Shown here in pieces: positions 1-5,747 of a DNA stretch of 10,784 bases (the stretch's first letter is position 1; each line of letters opens with the position of its first letter). The position numbers and the translations under genes were made by a program. Location of the stretch: assembly GCA_041740375.1 (NCBI GenBank), contig JBGSMB010000047.1:1-10784 (forward strand), read 5' to 3'. Origin of the DNA: JBGSMB01 sp041740375. Its GTDB lineage: Bacteria > Patescibacteriota > Saccharimonadia > Saccharimonadales > JAGQMS01. Below the pieces are notes generated by a model, which was not told the origin of the DNA, did no database searches, and worked only from the letters and a program-made list of their open reading frames with translations.

Positions 1-1244
1 GGCAAACAACATGGGCAGTAGCCTGAATGGAATTCTTTTTCTCTCTTGGGGCGCATGCCAAATAAATAATAGGCAAGCATGCTCTTCTCAGTATCAAGTG
101 TCTGCGCCCGCTGACGATCAGAAGTTGGGCAAGCACCCTCATAAGATCGAGCCGTTGATATTGCGTCTGCCCCACTACTCTCAATACTCATTGATGAGTT
201 TGACGAGTAAATATAGTGGGGAAGCGCCTGGCTACGTAAGTAATTCATAAGTTGCTCCGCATCTGAAATTTCAAAGGCAGAATGCAGCCTTGCGTTTAAG
301 ACTCCTACAGGTGAACCGTATCCCCCAAACCCAGACTGCAAACGTTTTGTTATTGTTCGTAACTCCCGCGTTACTTTTCCTTTTACAAGAGATTTTGCAA
401 CTGCAGAAACAGTAGCAACGTATAAATCAATTGCGTCATCAGCGCGCAGTACAACTTCGTTTGAAGATGAACGACGCTGTTCATAACTTGCAATACCGAA
501 GAATTCATCTGCGTCGTCAAACCTAGCCCGAATAGTCTCAACCGCGTAATCTGCGTCGTCAAACATCAATAAATACGGCGCACTTACCTCTTCCAGGGTT
601 GACTCAGCAACATCCGGAAGCCCAAGTTCCTGAAGCAACAGTTGGTGTCTCGACATAGTATGGCCATCAAACGAAAATGCACGCATCGTAATCACTCCTT
701 CTGTTTTTTCAAACAGCCAATTACTCGACATTTGTCGCTCCGGCTTAAAAGCTAACCTTCTTGCTGTTTCTGTATCTAGTTCTTCTCGAGATGGGCAGAG
801 TGAGAAAAAGACTAGTTGAGCCTCACTATCTGAATTAGCCCAATCCAAAATGTAAGGCAATTGCGCCCTCAACGCCAAAGCTCGATCTACTCCATACTTA
901 ATCCCGTCCAACTCTGCTGCCTTCACGCCATTTTCATATGTTTGCGCGAGAGATACGCCTGCTGGGGTGACTAGATCATAAGGAGTAACCAAAAACGTAA
1001 ATTTTCCGTCAAAATGGCTTTCCGGTGCTCGTTCCGCAAAATCAGTCACAATTTCTTCAACAATACGCTCTGCAGTTTGGGCATGGCTAGTGCTTTCGAG
1101 GCATTGTCGAACATGCGCGAGCGGATCGTTGTTCTGTAGTCGCTCTGCTAACTGAATACGAACAGAATCGCTCAAACATTCTCGACCTAATCTTCTAGGT
1201 CGAAAGTACTCTTTGGCCGATGGGTGTCGTAATATTTCCTGCAT
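1..1244 (-). CDS. Unrecognised protein, 3' end cut by window edge
   Basis: An open frame of 414 codons reads leftwards from an ATG at 1244 and is still open at position 1, so the C-terminus is missing. I do not recognise the family. The visible protein is soluble-looking, with no signal peptide or membrane segment, and is rich in Glu/Asp and Arg. It contains two near-identical FDDAD stretches (residues 228-232 and 242-246). The cysteines cluster late: Cys372, then Cys410, Cys412 and Cys413 in a Y-C-P-C-C context, which suggests a metal-binding C-terminal part that continues outside the window. ATG 1244 is the first ordinary start codon after an in-frame TAA about 75 nt upstream; only a weak AAGAA precedes it. 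Two hairpins (1237-1259 and 1182-1203) sit over the start and early codons. The upstream minus-strand gene ends in a terminator, so this gene probably has its own promoter, which I could not place. The long uninterrupted frame makes a real gene very likely; its function is unknown. Confidence 0.82.
   Translation of the reverse strand, partial: MQEILRHPSAKEYFRPRRLGRECLSDSVRIQLAERLQNNDPLAHVRQCLESTSHAQTAERIVEEIVTDFAERAPESHFDGKFTFLVTPYDLVTPAGVSLAQTYENGVKAAELDGIKYGVDRALALRAQLPYILDWANSDSEAQLVFFSLCPSREELDTETARRLAFKPERQMSSNWLFEKTEGVITMRAFSFDGHTMSRHQLLLQELGLPDVAESTLEEVSAPYLLMFDDADYAVETIRARFDDADEFFGIASYEQRRSSSNEVVLRADDAIDLYVATVSAVAKSLVKGKVTRELRTITKRLQSGFGGYGSPVGVLNARLHSAFEISDAEQLMNYLRSQALPHYIYSSNSSMSIESSGADAISTARSYEGACPTSDRQRAQTLDTEKSMLAYYLFGMRPKREKEFHSGYCPCCL
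1182..1203 (-). promoter_or_regulatory. Perfect 8-bp inverted repeat in the early coding region
   Basis: TCGACCTA (1182-1189) and TAGGTCGA (1196-1203) are perfect reverse complements around a 6-nt loop. They cover codons 14-21 of the left-edge gene. In the mRNA this would form a stable hairpin about 40 nt after the start codon. Whether it regulates translation or binds a protein is inference. Confidence 0.35.
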
Positions 1245-1259
1245 GATTTTCTTGCAGGA
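1237..1259 (-). promoter_or_regulatory. Hairpin enclosing the start codon of the left-edge gene
   Basis: TCCTGCA (1237-1243) and TGCAGGA (1253-1259) form a perfect 7-bp stem with a 9-nt loop. In the minus-strand mRNA the A of the ATG is the last loop base and its U and G are the first two bases of the 3' arm; the purine-rich AGAAAA that could act as a weak ribosome site is in the loop. The structure could limit translation initiation. The pairing is seen in the sequence; the role is inferred. Confidence 0.35.
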
Positions 1260-1412
1260 TTTCCAAATAGGTGAAGATGGTGCCGTCCTGCTCGGGACTA
1301 AAACATTTTATTGTTACGTTTTCGGACTTTTCGTTATTTAAGACGAATCACCGTAGCGGCACTGTGCAAGACTCTCACTTGCTTTCCGTATATGAATATA
1401 TGTAAAAGTTAC

Positions 1413-1446
1413 TAGCACTATACGCTACCCATAGCGTCAAGTACTA
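1413..1446 (-). terminator. Hairpin terminator of the LytR_C-like gene
   Basis: On the minus strand, 17 nt beyond the stop codon at 1464, a 15-position stem has 13 pairs (one G-T) and two adjacent mismatches. It closes with an inner perfect ACGCTA/TAGCGT pair around a 4-nt loop. A TTTT run follows about 5 nt after the stem (1404-1407). Position and strength fit a factor-independent terminator, although the T-run is short and slightly displaced. Confidence 0.65.
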
Positions 1447-1463
1447 GAGTATTTATAACAGCA

Positions 1464-2177
1464 CTATTCGCTTACTTCAGCTGCGGGCGCTGGAGCAGCA
1501 GGCGTAGCTACAACCACCACAATATCGGCGCCCTCTGGTGCGGTTTCGCCCTCTGGTAGTGTTCCAACAACACCGCCAACGATTCCAGCAATCTGATCTG
1601 CTGCAGTCTTGTTGCTTCCACTTACATCAACCACGACAACACTTGCATAGCCTTGTTTGCCGGTGTTTTTTGCGAGTACTTTTATTCCAGATGTAATCTT
1701 TTCGCCTAAAAGTTTCTCAGTTGCGGCTGTCTGCTCAGCAGGACCAATTAGCGCAATACCTATGTCATTCTGAATGCTAAGTGGCGCAGTCTTGATAACC
1801 TTTTTGTCACTTGGACGATACAGCACCGCAAGTCCAGCTTTTTCAAAAAGTAGCAGGAAGTCGTCTTTCTTTGCATCAGTAAAGACCTCGTACTCCTCCT
1901 TAAACTTTTGCTCGTCAGCTACAAGAGCCACTACTGGCTTCTCATCGCCGGGTAGTGAATATACTTTTCCGACTTCTTCTACTAGTTTGTCGTTTTTTTG
2001 TTCTTGAGTTTGTGTCGTCTCGGCACGTAGCGAATAGTACTTTGAGGCATAGTATGCCGTGCTCAAACTTAAACTCACCAGAAGCAATACATTCAATACA
2101 AGCAATAACCGCTTTGTGCGTGGGCTCATGGTACGTTTCGTCGTAGTTGGTGTCTTTTTTGGAGTTGTTTTAGGCAT
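1464..2177 (-). CDS. Single-pass membrane protein with LytR_C-like C-terminal region
   Basis: A 237-aa protein. Its Lys/Thr/Pro-rich cytoplasmic N-terminus is followed by one membrane helix (about residues 24-44), a short charged linker that may be a coiled coil (about 50-70), and an extracytoplasmic region. Residues about 72-135 (LPGDEKP start, VLYRP at 118-122) resemble a segment common in CPR membrane proteins. Residues about 162-223 (KVLAKNTG, DVSG, ADIVVVV) resemble the LytR_C domain that often follows or accompanies cell-wall LCP enzymes; no LCP catalytic domain is present here. The C-terminus is a short Ala/Pro-rich tail. A TTG codon 12 codons upstream would extend the frame, but a TATAAT box at 2193-2198 overlaps that region and would place the transcript start near 2186, so I chose the ATG at 2177. 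A role in the envelope is inferred. The coding call is firm; the domain call is moderate. Confidence 0.85.
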   Translation of the reverse strand: MPKTTPKKTPTTTKRTMSPRTKRLLLVLNVLLLVSLSLSTAYYASKYYSLRAETTQTQEQKNDKLVEEVGKVYSLPGDEKPVVALVADEQKFKEEYEVFTDAKKDDFLLLFEKAGLAVLYRPSDKKVIKTAPLSIQNDIGIALIGPAEQTAATEKLLGEKITSGIKVLAKNTGKQGYASVVVVDVSGSNKTAADQIAGIVGGVVGTLPEGETAPEGADIVVVVATPAAPAPAAEVSE

Positions 2178-2192
2178 ACGATTCTTACGCTT

Positions 2193-2198
2193 ATTATA
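2193..2198 (-). promoter_or_regulatory. -10 box of the LytR_C-like gene
   Basis: A perfect TATAAT lies on the minus strand. With the usual 6-8 nt spacing, transcription would start near 2186, about 9 nt before the ATG at 2177. That gives a nearly leaderless mRNA and argues against the upstream TTG start. No good -35 hexamer is visible at 16-18 nt. Confidence 0.55.
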
Positions 2199-2258
2199 TT
2201 GTAAAGTAGACAAAAATACTAAACTTTTGAGTAAATGGTAGCAACTAGTCTATGGCTA

Positions 2259-2287
2259 TTGACCATTATTGAAATGCTAACTATACT
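2259..2287 (+). promoter_or_regulatory. Promoter of tRNA-Asn
   Basis: TTGACC at 2259-2264 (5 of 6 matches to the -35 consensus), a 17-nt spacer and TATACT at 2282-2287 (5 of 6 matches to -10) form a near-ideal sigma-70-type promoter. The expected start at about 2294 leaves a roughly 6-nt leader before the tRNA at 2300. Confidence 0.85.
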
Positions 2288-2299
2288 CTACCCCTGTAT

Positions 2300-2374
2300 T
2301 CCCGGGTAGCTCAATGGTGGAGCAAGAAGCTGTTAACTTCGAGGTTGCCGGTTCGAGTCCGGCCCCGGGAGCCA
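2300..2374 (+). tRNA. tRNA-Asn (anticodon GTT), CCA encoded
   Basis: This is a full cloverleaf. The acceptor stem TCCCGGG/CCCGGGA (2300-2306 with 2364-2370) is perfect. The D stem is GCTC/GAGC (2309-2312, 2320-2323). The anticodon loop is CTGTTAA (2330-2336) with GTT at 2332-2334. The T stem GCCGG/CCGGC has the loop TTCGAGT (2352-2358). The discriminator is G2371, followed by an encoded CCA (2372-2374). The anticodon stem has one A-G mismatch at its outer end (2325 with 2341). The tRNA stands alone, with its own promoter upstream and a terminator starting at the CCA end. No duplicated 3' end that would mark an integration site is seen in the window. Confidence 0.97.
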
Positions 2375-2420
2375 AAAGAAAATGAGTCAGGCATTTATGC
2401 TTGGCTCTTTTTCTTTTATT
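2375..2420 (+). terminator. Terminator immediately after tRNA-Asn
   Basis: An A-rich 5' arm (2375-2393) pairs with a T-rich 3' arm (2398-2416) around a 4-nt loop. About 18 of 19 positions pair, two of them as G-T, and the 3' arm and following bases are T-rich. The A-rich/T-rich symmetry means it could also stop transcription from the other side. Confidence 0.75.
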
Positions 2421-2560
2421 CTCTGCGAGAATGGACTGGGATCCGTACGGTTCGGTCGTTCGCGGAGCGAACGTGCACTGTCCGGCTCCCTGAAATGGTT
2501 CGGTCATCCGACATAGGAGGATGTGCGCCTTCCAGCCCTAGGCGAAGGTTCGGCCATCCA
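2418..2560 (+). ncRNA. GC-rich structured segment with three motif copies, candidate RNA element
   Basis: Between the tRNA terminator and the glycosyltransferase lies a segment of about 62% G+C (counted by hand over 2433-2560), well above its surroundings. It starts with a perfect ATTCTC/GAGAAT hairpin (2418-2432). A long imperfect hairpin at 2438-2490 has a perfect CGTTCGC/GCGAACG tip with a GGA triloop (2457-2473). A third hairpin is CATCC/GGATG at 2505-2523, and two competing pairings exist at 2526-2548. The motif GGTTCGG-Y-C-R-T-Y-C occurs at 2449-2461, 2497-2509 and 2547-2559, 48 and 50 nt apart. I see no convincing coding frame. The strand is uncertain, since inverted repeats read both ways. 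A new small RNA, a protein-binding repeat or a decayed repeat element are all possible. Confidence 0.4.
2449..2559. repeat. Three-copy 13-nt direct repeat, 48-50 nt period
   Basis: The copies at 2449-2461, 2497-2509 and 2547-2559 share GGTTCGG at their start and differ mainly by C/T or A/G changes afterwards. In copies 1 and 2 the end of the motif forms the 5' arm of a hairpin whose 3' arm is followed by TGC, so the repeated unit looks like a hairpin module rather than only a short word. Confidence 0.6.
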
Positions 2561-2588
2561 ACTAGAGAAGTTTTAGGTATGACCAGTA

Positions 2589-2597
2589 TGCTATAGT
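2589..2597 (+). promoter_or_regulatory. Extended -10 box of the glycosyltransferase gene
   Basis: TG at 2589-2590, one base, then TATAGT at 2592-2597 form an extended -10 element (TGnTATAnT). The predicted transcript start, 6-8 nt later, falls on or next to the ATG at 2605, giving a leaderless or nearly leaderless mRNA. No clear -35 is visible, which is usual for extended -10 promoters. Confidence 0.55.
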
Positions 2598-2604
2598 CAA
2601 AGAA

Positions 2605-4059
2605 ATGGCTTCTGTAGATTTAGGATTCTTGACTGCGGATGATTTTGTTGCGAGAAGATCGCAGACGCTTATTAATGACCCCAATTCTACGTTAGACGAA
2701 GCATATGAGGTTGAAAAATTCCTCTCAGGTTTTAGTCCGAAGTACCGAGCTGAAATTTTGAAGCTCGCTCAGGTAGAAACAAAGCCTTTATCAAAAGATG
2801 TACGAGTAATCGTAACAATTATTGCAAGTCAAGAGGCTAGCCGAATACGGCAGGCTCTGAATAGCTATACAAAACAAGATTTGCCGCCTGCAAAATTTGA
2901 AATAGTAGTGTTGGGTAACCACCGAAGTGATGTTGTGTCAGACAAAACCCAGGACGAAGTAGAAAGATTCCAGGCAGATAATCCCGGTATAGCGGTAGTA
3001 TACGCACACAAAATATGGCAGCCAGATGAATTTGCTACGGTAGGTAACGCACGCAAATATGCTTTTGATATTGCCTTTGCTAGAATCCATGCCCGAGGCA
3101 GAAGCTATAAAGACACAATAATTGTCAGCAACGACGCCGACACCATCGACAACAGTACAAATTACTTATCATTAATTTCTGAAGCATTTGACGCCGACAG
3201 TGCAATAGAGGCGCTAGTCACCCCTTCGGGCGTGCCAGTAAGTAGTATTCGAAAGCCAAATGTATATGCCGTGCTTTACTTGTGGGATGCATTAGATGAT
3301 GTAATTGCCGAAAATGAACCCCGCAATCTAGTTGGTAGTAGCAGCGCTTACCGCGCCTCGATATACGCGGCAATCGGGGGATTTAACCCTAGCGGGAAAA
3401 TGGCCGAGGATCTGGAGACGGGTTTTATGATTGCTGACGCGAGAGGTTGGGATCCGCGATGTGTTGCTTTTTTAGCTGGAGCTAGACAAACTACCGATCC
3501 GAGAAGAATATTGGAGTCAATGGCGAGCCGGATACCTATTAATGAAATGTACTATAAGTTCGTTACAAGCCCAGAAGTCAGGAGTGCTAATAACGAGGAA
3601 TTGCTGAAAATGATACCCGATAGCCTAGACTGGGAGCTGTTCGAAGAAGACGCTGACAATTTTTGGAGCGGTGGCGATACGGGTATGTACAAATGGCGCG
3701 GTGAACGTTTTGAGAAAGATTTTAAAACTGCCATGGATAGAATAGGCGCAGAATATAGAATAGAGGGCGGGCGTTTGTACTTAACTAACATCGACAAATT
3801 GATAAGTAACTATCAAGAAGAGTTCGATACCGCTCCAGAAATACTGCACTCCGAGCGACGCTCATTTGATAGCAATAGATTGCGGGACATAAAACAGTTC
3901 TTTGCGACTGTTTCTGATAGTGCTATAGACTGTCGAACGCGCAAGGCAGAAAAGATAAAAGTAGAAGTAGAGAGATTAATTAGTGGCGGCGCGCGAGCAA
4001 AAGCCGACGAACTAAAATCCGCGTATGAACGTTTCGCTGGGCACGCATACGAATTATAA
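2605..4059 (+). CDS. GT2-like (GT-A fold) glycosyltransferase
   Basis: A 484-aa protein, probably cytosolic, with no obvious membrane helix. A roughly 65-residue helical N-terminal extension precedes a family-2-type domain. In order: the strand and loop VIVTIIASQE (68-77) at the sugar-nucleotide site; GNARKYAFDIA (147-157); the metal-binding DxD as DAD at 177-179; GSSSAYR (244-250); GGF (258-260); and the acceptor-site EDLETG (268-273) with G-W-D after it. These are the usual GT2 landmarks for transfer of a nucleotide-activated sugar to a surface polysaccharide or lipid; donor and acceptor cannot be told. The C-terminal 180 residues are helical and charged and are not recognised. There is no Shine-Dalgarno; the ATG follows an extended -10 by 7 nt. 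The stop is 4 bp from the stop of the convergent solenoid-like gene. No other glycan gene lies nearby, so it is not part of a visible polysaccharide cluster. Confidence 0.85.
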   Translation: MASVDLGFLTADDFVARRSQTLINDPNSTLDEAYEVEKFLSGFSPKYRAEILKLAQVETKPLSKDVRVIVTIIASQEASRIRQALNSYTKQDLPPAKFEIVVLGNHRSDVVSDKTQDEVERFQADNPGIAVVYAHKIWQPDEFATVGNARKYAFDIAFARIHARGRSYKDTIIVSNDADTIDNSTNYLSLISEAFDADSAIEALVTPSGVPVSSIRKPNVYAVLYLWDALDDVIAENEPRNLVGSSSAYRASIYAAIGGFNPSGKMAEDLETGFMIADARGWDPRCVAFLAGARQTTDPRRILESMASRIPINEMYYKFVTSPEVRSANNEELLKMIPDSLDWELFEEDADNFWSGGDTGMYKWRGERFEKDFKTAMDRIGAEYRIEGGRLYLTNIDKLISNYQEEFDTAPEILHSERRSFDSNRLRDIKQFFATVSDSAIDCRTRKAEKIKVEVERLISGGARAKADELKSAYERFAGHAYEL

Positions 4060-4063
4060 CTGA

Positions 4064-5545
4064 CTAAATATGCTTTTCACTGTGGCGCGGACCTTCGAGC
4101 CATACATCTCGTTCTCTGCTATCGGGTTTCTGTTGTAGCTCCGGGTCTCTACTGTCCTTTGCTATCTCATCAGATTGCTCGGCCGTATCCGCGGTCATTT
4201 CTCTAGGCCACCGCGATGCATAACCCTCTACTTCCCCCAAGACACGTCTTGCCGCATAAAAGGCTTCGTCAATGTTAATAGATCGAATGCCTTCAATCCC
4301 CTCGTTGAACCTTAGCCTGCCAATTTCGTTACGGAAATCGCCTATATATAGTTCGTCGGCCTTTAGATGCTCTATATTGAGCTCCTTGACACTGGCTTTA
4401 TTTATCAGCGCACGCCCAACGACCGCATCACCAAAGTGCACCTCATTTACTTGCCCCTCGTGCAAGTTTAGTAGTCCCAGTTCGGCATTCTCGAAATACA
4501 TATTCTCTACACCATCACCTCGCGACAAATATAATTCTCGTATACGCGCCTCAGCAAGACGCAACTCTGGAATACGCATTCCGTTAGTATTAAATTGTCT
4601 GCATTCAAGTGAAGCCAAATTAACCGCTCCGGTCCTACACCGCTCCCCAAACACGTTAGTTATCTTTGCGTTACCGAAGCCTAGTTCTGATATTTCGCTA
4701 TCCGCGAGGAAGCAGTTTTCAATTTCACTATCAACAAAATCTAGTACGTCGAATTTCGAATCGGCAAAATCCACAATCCTTGCTCTGGTTGCTGCCAGCT
4801 GAACTTTAAGTTCAGTAAAGTCACCCTGACCAAGGTTTGCAGCACAACCATCTAGCTCCAAACCGATGCGCAAGAGCCTAGCGTCTTCGGTATCATGCTC
4901 CGGTACAACCTTATATAAACCAAGTCGCCTGAGATCCAAGTCTTCGTCAATAAATTGCAAAAATTCTCTTGTCGATATTAGTCGTACTTCAGGGGTTGCC
5001 TCTTCCGGGCTATTGGCATGCGCTTCATTTACTACGTCAAACAACTTTTCTGCTTCCACTAGTCGGTAGGCATTGGCTGACATATCGTTAGGATCGAAAC
5101 CCAGACTCTGCAAGTGTTCTAGGTATATTATTCCTGAACGTAAGCGTTCCCTTGAAATATGTGCAATAACGGCTTCATCAAAATATACCTCAGTGGCAAC
5201 AAAGTCCTTAAACTGACAGTCACCCACCCTCGCATAGTCAAAGTAAACTCTGCTGGCTTGTGCGCGGCTAAAAATAAGCTGCTCGGCTTCAAGGTAATCC
5301 AAATATAGGTCATAAAATTTGCTTGTGCCTAAGTCTAGAGATGCGGCTCTTGTATTGGAAAACGCTACAAGACCCTCAGTAAAATCTCCGTCCCCCAGAT
5401 GTACTTTTTTTCCTTCAAAATCAACATCTATTGGAAAAACCGTTTGGCCGGCATCTGCTATCAATTTATAGCGCCCCAGTCTTCTTAGATCCGGGCTGTG
5501 CATCAGCTCTGCGTATAGTTCTTTTAGAGAAAGTTCTCGGGTCAT
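4064..5545 (-). CDS. Internally duplicated beta-solenoid-like protein
   Basis: A 493-aa protein with no signal peptide or membrane segment, acidic and of unknown function. Two homologous halves are visible. DLRRLGRYK (19-27) recurs as DLRRLGLYK (204-212), LGDGDFTE (50-57) as LGQGDFTE (238-245), NTRAASLDLGTSKF (64-77) as ATRARIVDFADSKF (252-265), and DPNDM (151-155) as NTNGM (319-323). Within and after each half, roughly 20-residue units of the kind hydrophobic-x-hydrophobic-x-x-A/S-x-hydrophobic (for example at 340-400) suggest stacked turns of a beta-helix. They are related in style to pentapeptide repeats but do not match A(D/N)LXX. The last ~50 residues are charged and probably disordered. 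The second half continues with extra turns after the duplicated part. The start has no Shine-Dalgarno but an A-rich leader. A scaffold or binding role is inference only. Confidence 0.8.
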   Translation of the reverse strand: MTRELSLKELYAELMHSPDLRRLGRYKLIADAGQTVFPIDVDFEGKKVHLGDGDFTEGLVAFSNTRAASLDLGTSKFYDLYLDYLEAEQLIFSRAQASRVYFDYARVGDCQFKDFVATEVYFDEAVIAHISRERLRSGIIYLEHLQSLGFDPNDMSANAYRLVEAEKLFDVVNEAHANSPEEATPEVRLISTREFLQFIDEDLDLRRLGLYKVVPEHDTEDARLLRIGLELDGCAANLGQGDFTELKVQLAATRARIVDFADSKFDVLDFVDSEIENCFLADSEISELGFGNAKITNVFGERCRTGAVNLASLECRQFNTNGMRIPELRLAEARIRELYLSRGDGVENMYFENAELGLLNLHEGQVNEVHFGDAVVGRALINKASVKELNIEHLKADELYIGDFRNEIGRLRFNEGIEGIRSINIDEAFYAARRVLGEVEGYASRWPREMTADTAEQSDEIAKDSRDPELQQKPDSRERDVWLEGPRHSEKHI

Positions 5546-5566
5546 GTTTATTTTTTATTTAACATG
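5543..5566 (-). promoter_or_regulatory. Inverted repeat over the start of the solenoid-like gene
   Basis: CATGTT (5543-5548) and AACATG (5561-5566) form a perfect 6-bp inverted repeat around 12 A/T bases. The left arm contains the start codon (CAT at 5543-5545), and the predicted transcript start lies in the right arm. It could be a DNA operator or an RNA hairpin hiding the AUG. Confidence 0.35.
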
Positions 5567-5569
5567 TAT

Positions 5570-5578
5570 ATTCTATCA
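5570..5578 (-). promoter_or_regulatory. Extended -10 box of the solenoid-like gene
   Basis: The minus strand reads TG, A, TAGAAT (5 of 6 matches) from 5578 to 5570. The predicted start near 5563 gives an A-rich leader of about 18 nt without a Shine-Dalgarno. No good -35 is visible. Confidence 0.45.
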
Positions 5579-5686
5579 TGCTTTTGCTTTTTTGTCTATA
5601 GTTACAAATGGTAGGTTTTTTTAATTGCGGGTTGCGTAGTGGGTCAATCAGGGTGCGCTAAACTAGAAAAATCGGAGTGTATGCCG

Positions 5687-5739
5687 AGCCAAGTATAAGC
5701 ACTATAGAAACGTGGTATTTTCACTTTTATATTGATACT
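5687..5739 (+). promoter_or_regulatory. Conserved promoter cassette, copy 1
   Basis: AGCCAAG-T-ATAA-G-CACTAT (5687-5705) runs into an inverted repeat: arm 5697-5705, 6-nt loop 5706-5711, arm 5712-5720. Eight of nine positions pair, three of them as G-T. A T-rich run and GATACT (5734-5739) follow. The same layout precedes the second pilin-like gene (6531-6582). Here the neighbouring upstream gene is divergent, so the hairpin plus T-run cannot be a terminator of an upstream plus-strand gene. A regulator site covering the -35 region, or an attenuator, is more likely. The -10 box ends 8 nt before the ATG at 5748. Confidence 0.6.
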
Positions 5740-5747
5740 CTTACAGA

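Noticed and set aside
11..250. Plus-strand 79-codon open frame near the left edge
   Set aside because: It lies opposite the long open minus-strand frame, with no ribosome site and no recognisable protein character.
1245..1330. GGACGGCACC on the minus strand reminiscent of a T-box antiterminator
   Set aside because: The consensus core is not matched, there is no Stem I or terminator pair, and the downstream gene is not an aminoacyl-tRNA or amino acid gene.
1195..1347. Second minus-strand open frame (50 codons) overlapping the start of the left-edge gene, with a rather protein-like reading
   Set aside because: It has no start codon and would need a frameshift to join the main gene. It is kept only as a possible sign that the gene once began further upstream.
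2277..2507. Minus-strand 76-codon open frame across the tRNA
   Set aside because: It is antisense to the tRNA-Asn; the GAGLEPATSKL-type peptide is a well-known artefact of translating tRNA genes backwards.
2345..2596. Plus-strand 83-codon open frame over the structured segment
   Set aside because: It starts inside the tRNA T arm, runs through the terminator hairpin, lacks a ribosome site, and its peptide is only the readout of the hairpin repeats.
4272..4802. Plus-strand 176-codon open frame
   Set aside because: It is antisense to the solenoid-like gene, Ser-rich as expected from reverse reading, with no ribosome site. The sense frame is longer and has coherent internal repeats.
5620..5690. 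GC-richer stretch with faint tRNA-like look before the first pilin-like gene
   Set aside because: No acceptor or T-arm pairing can be made, so there is no RNA gene to support.
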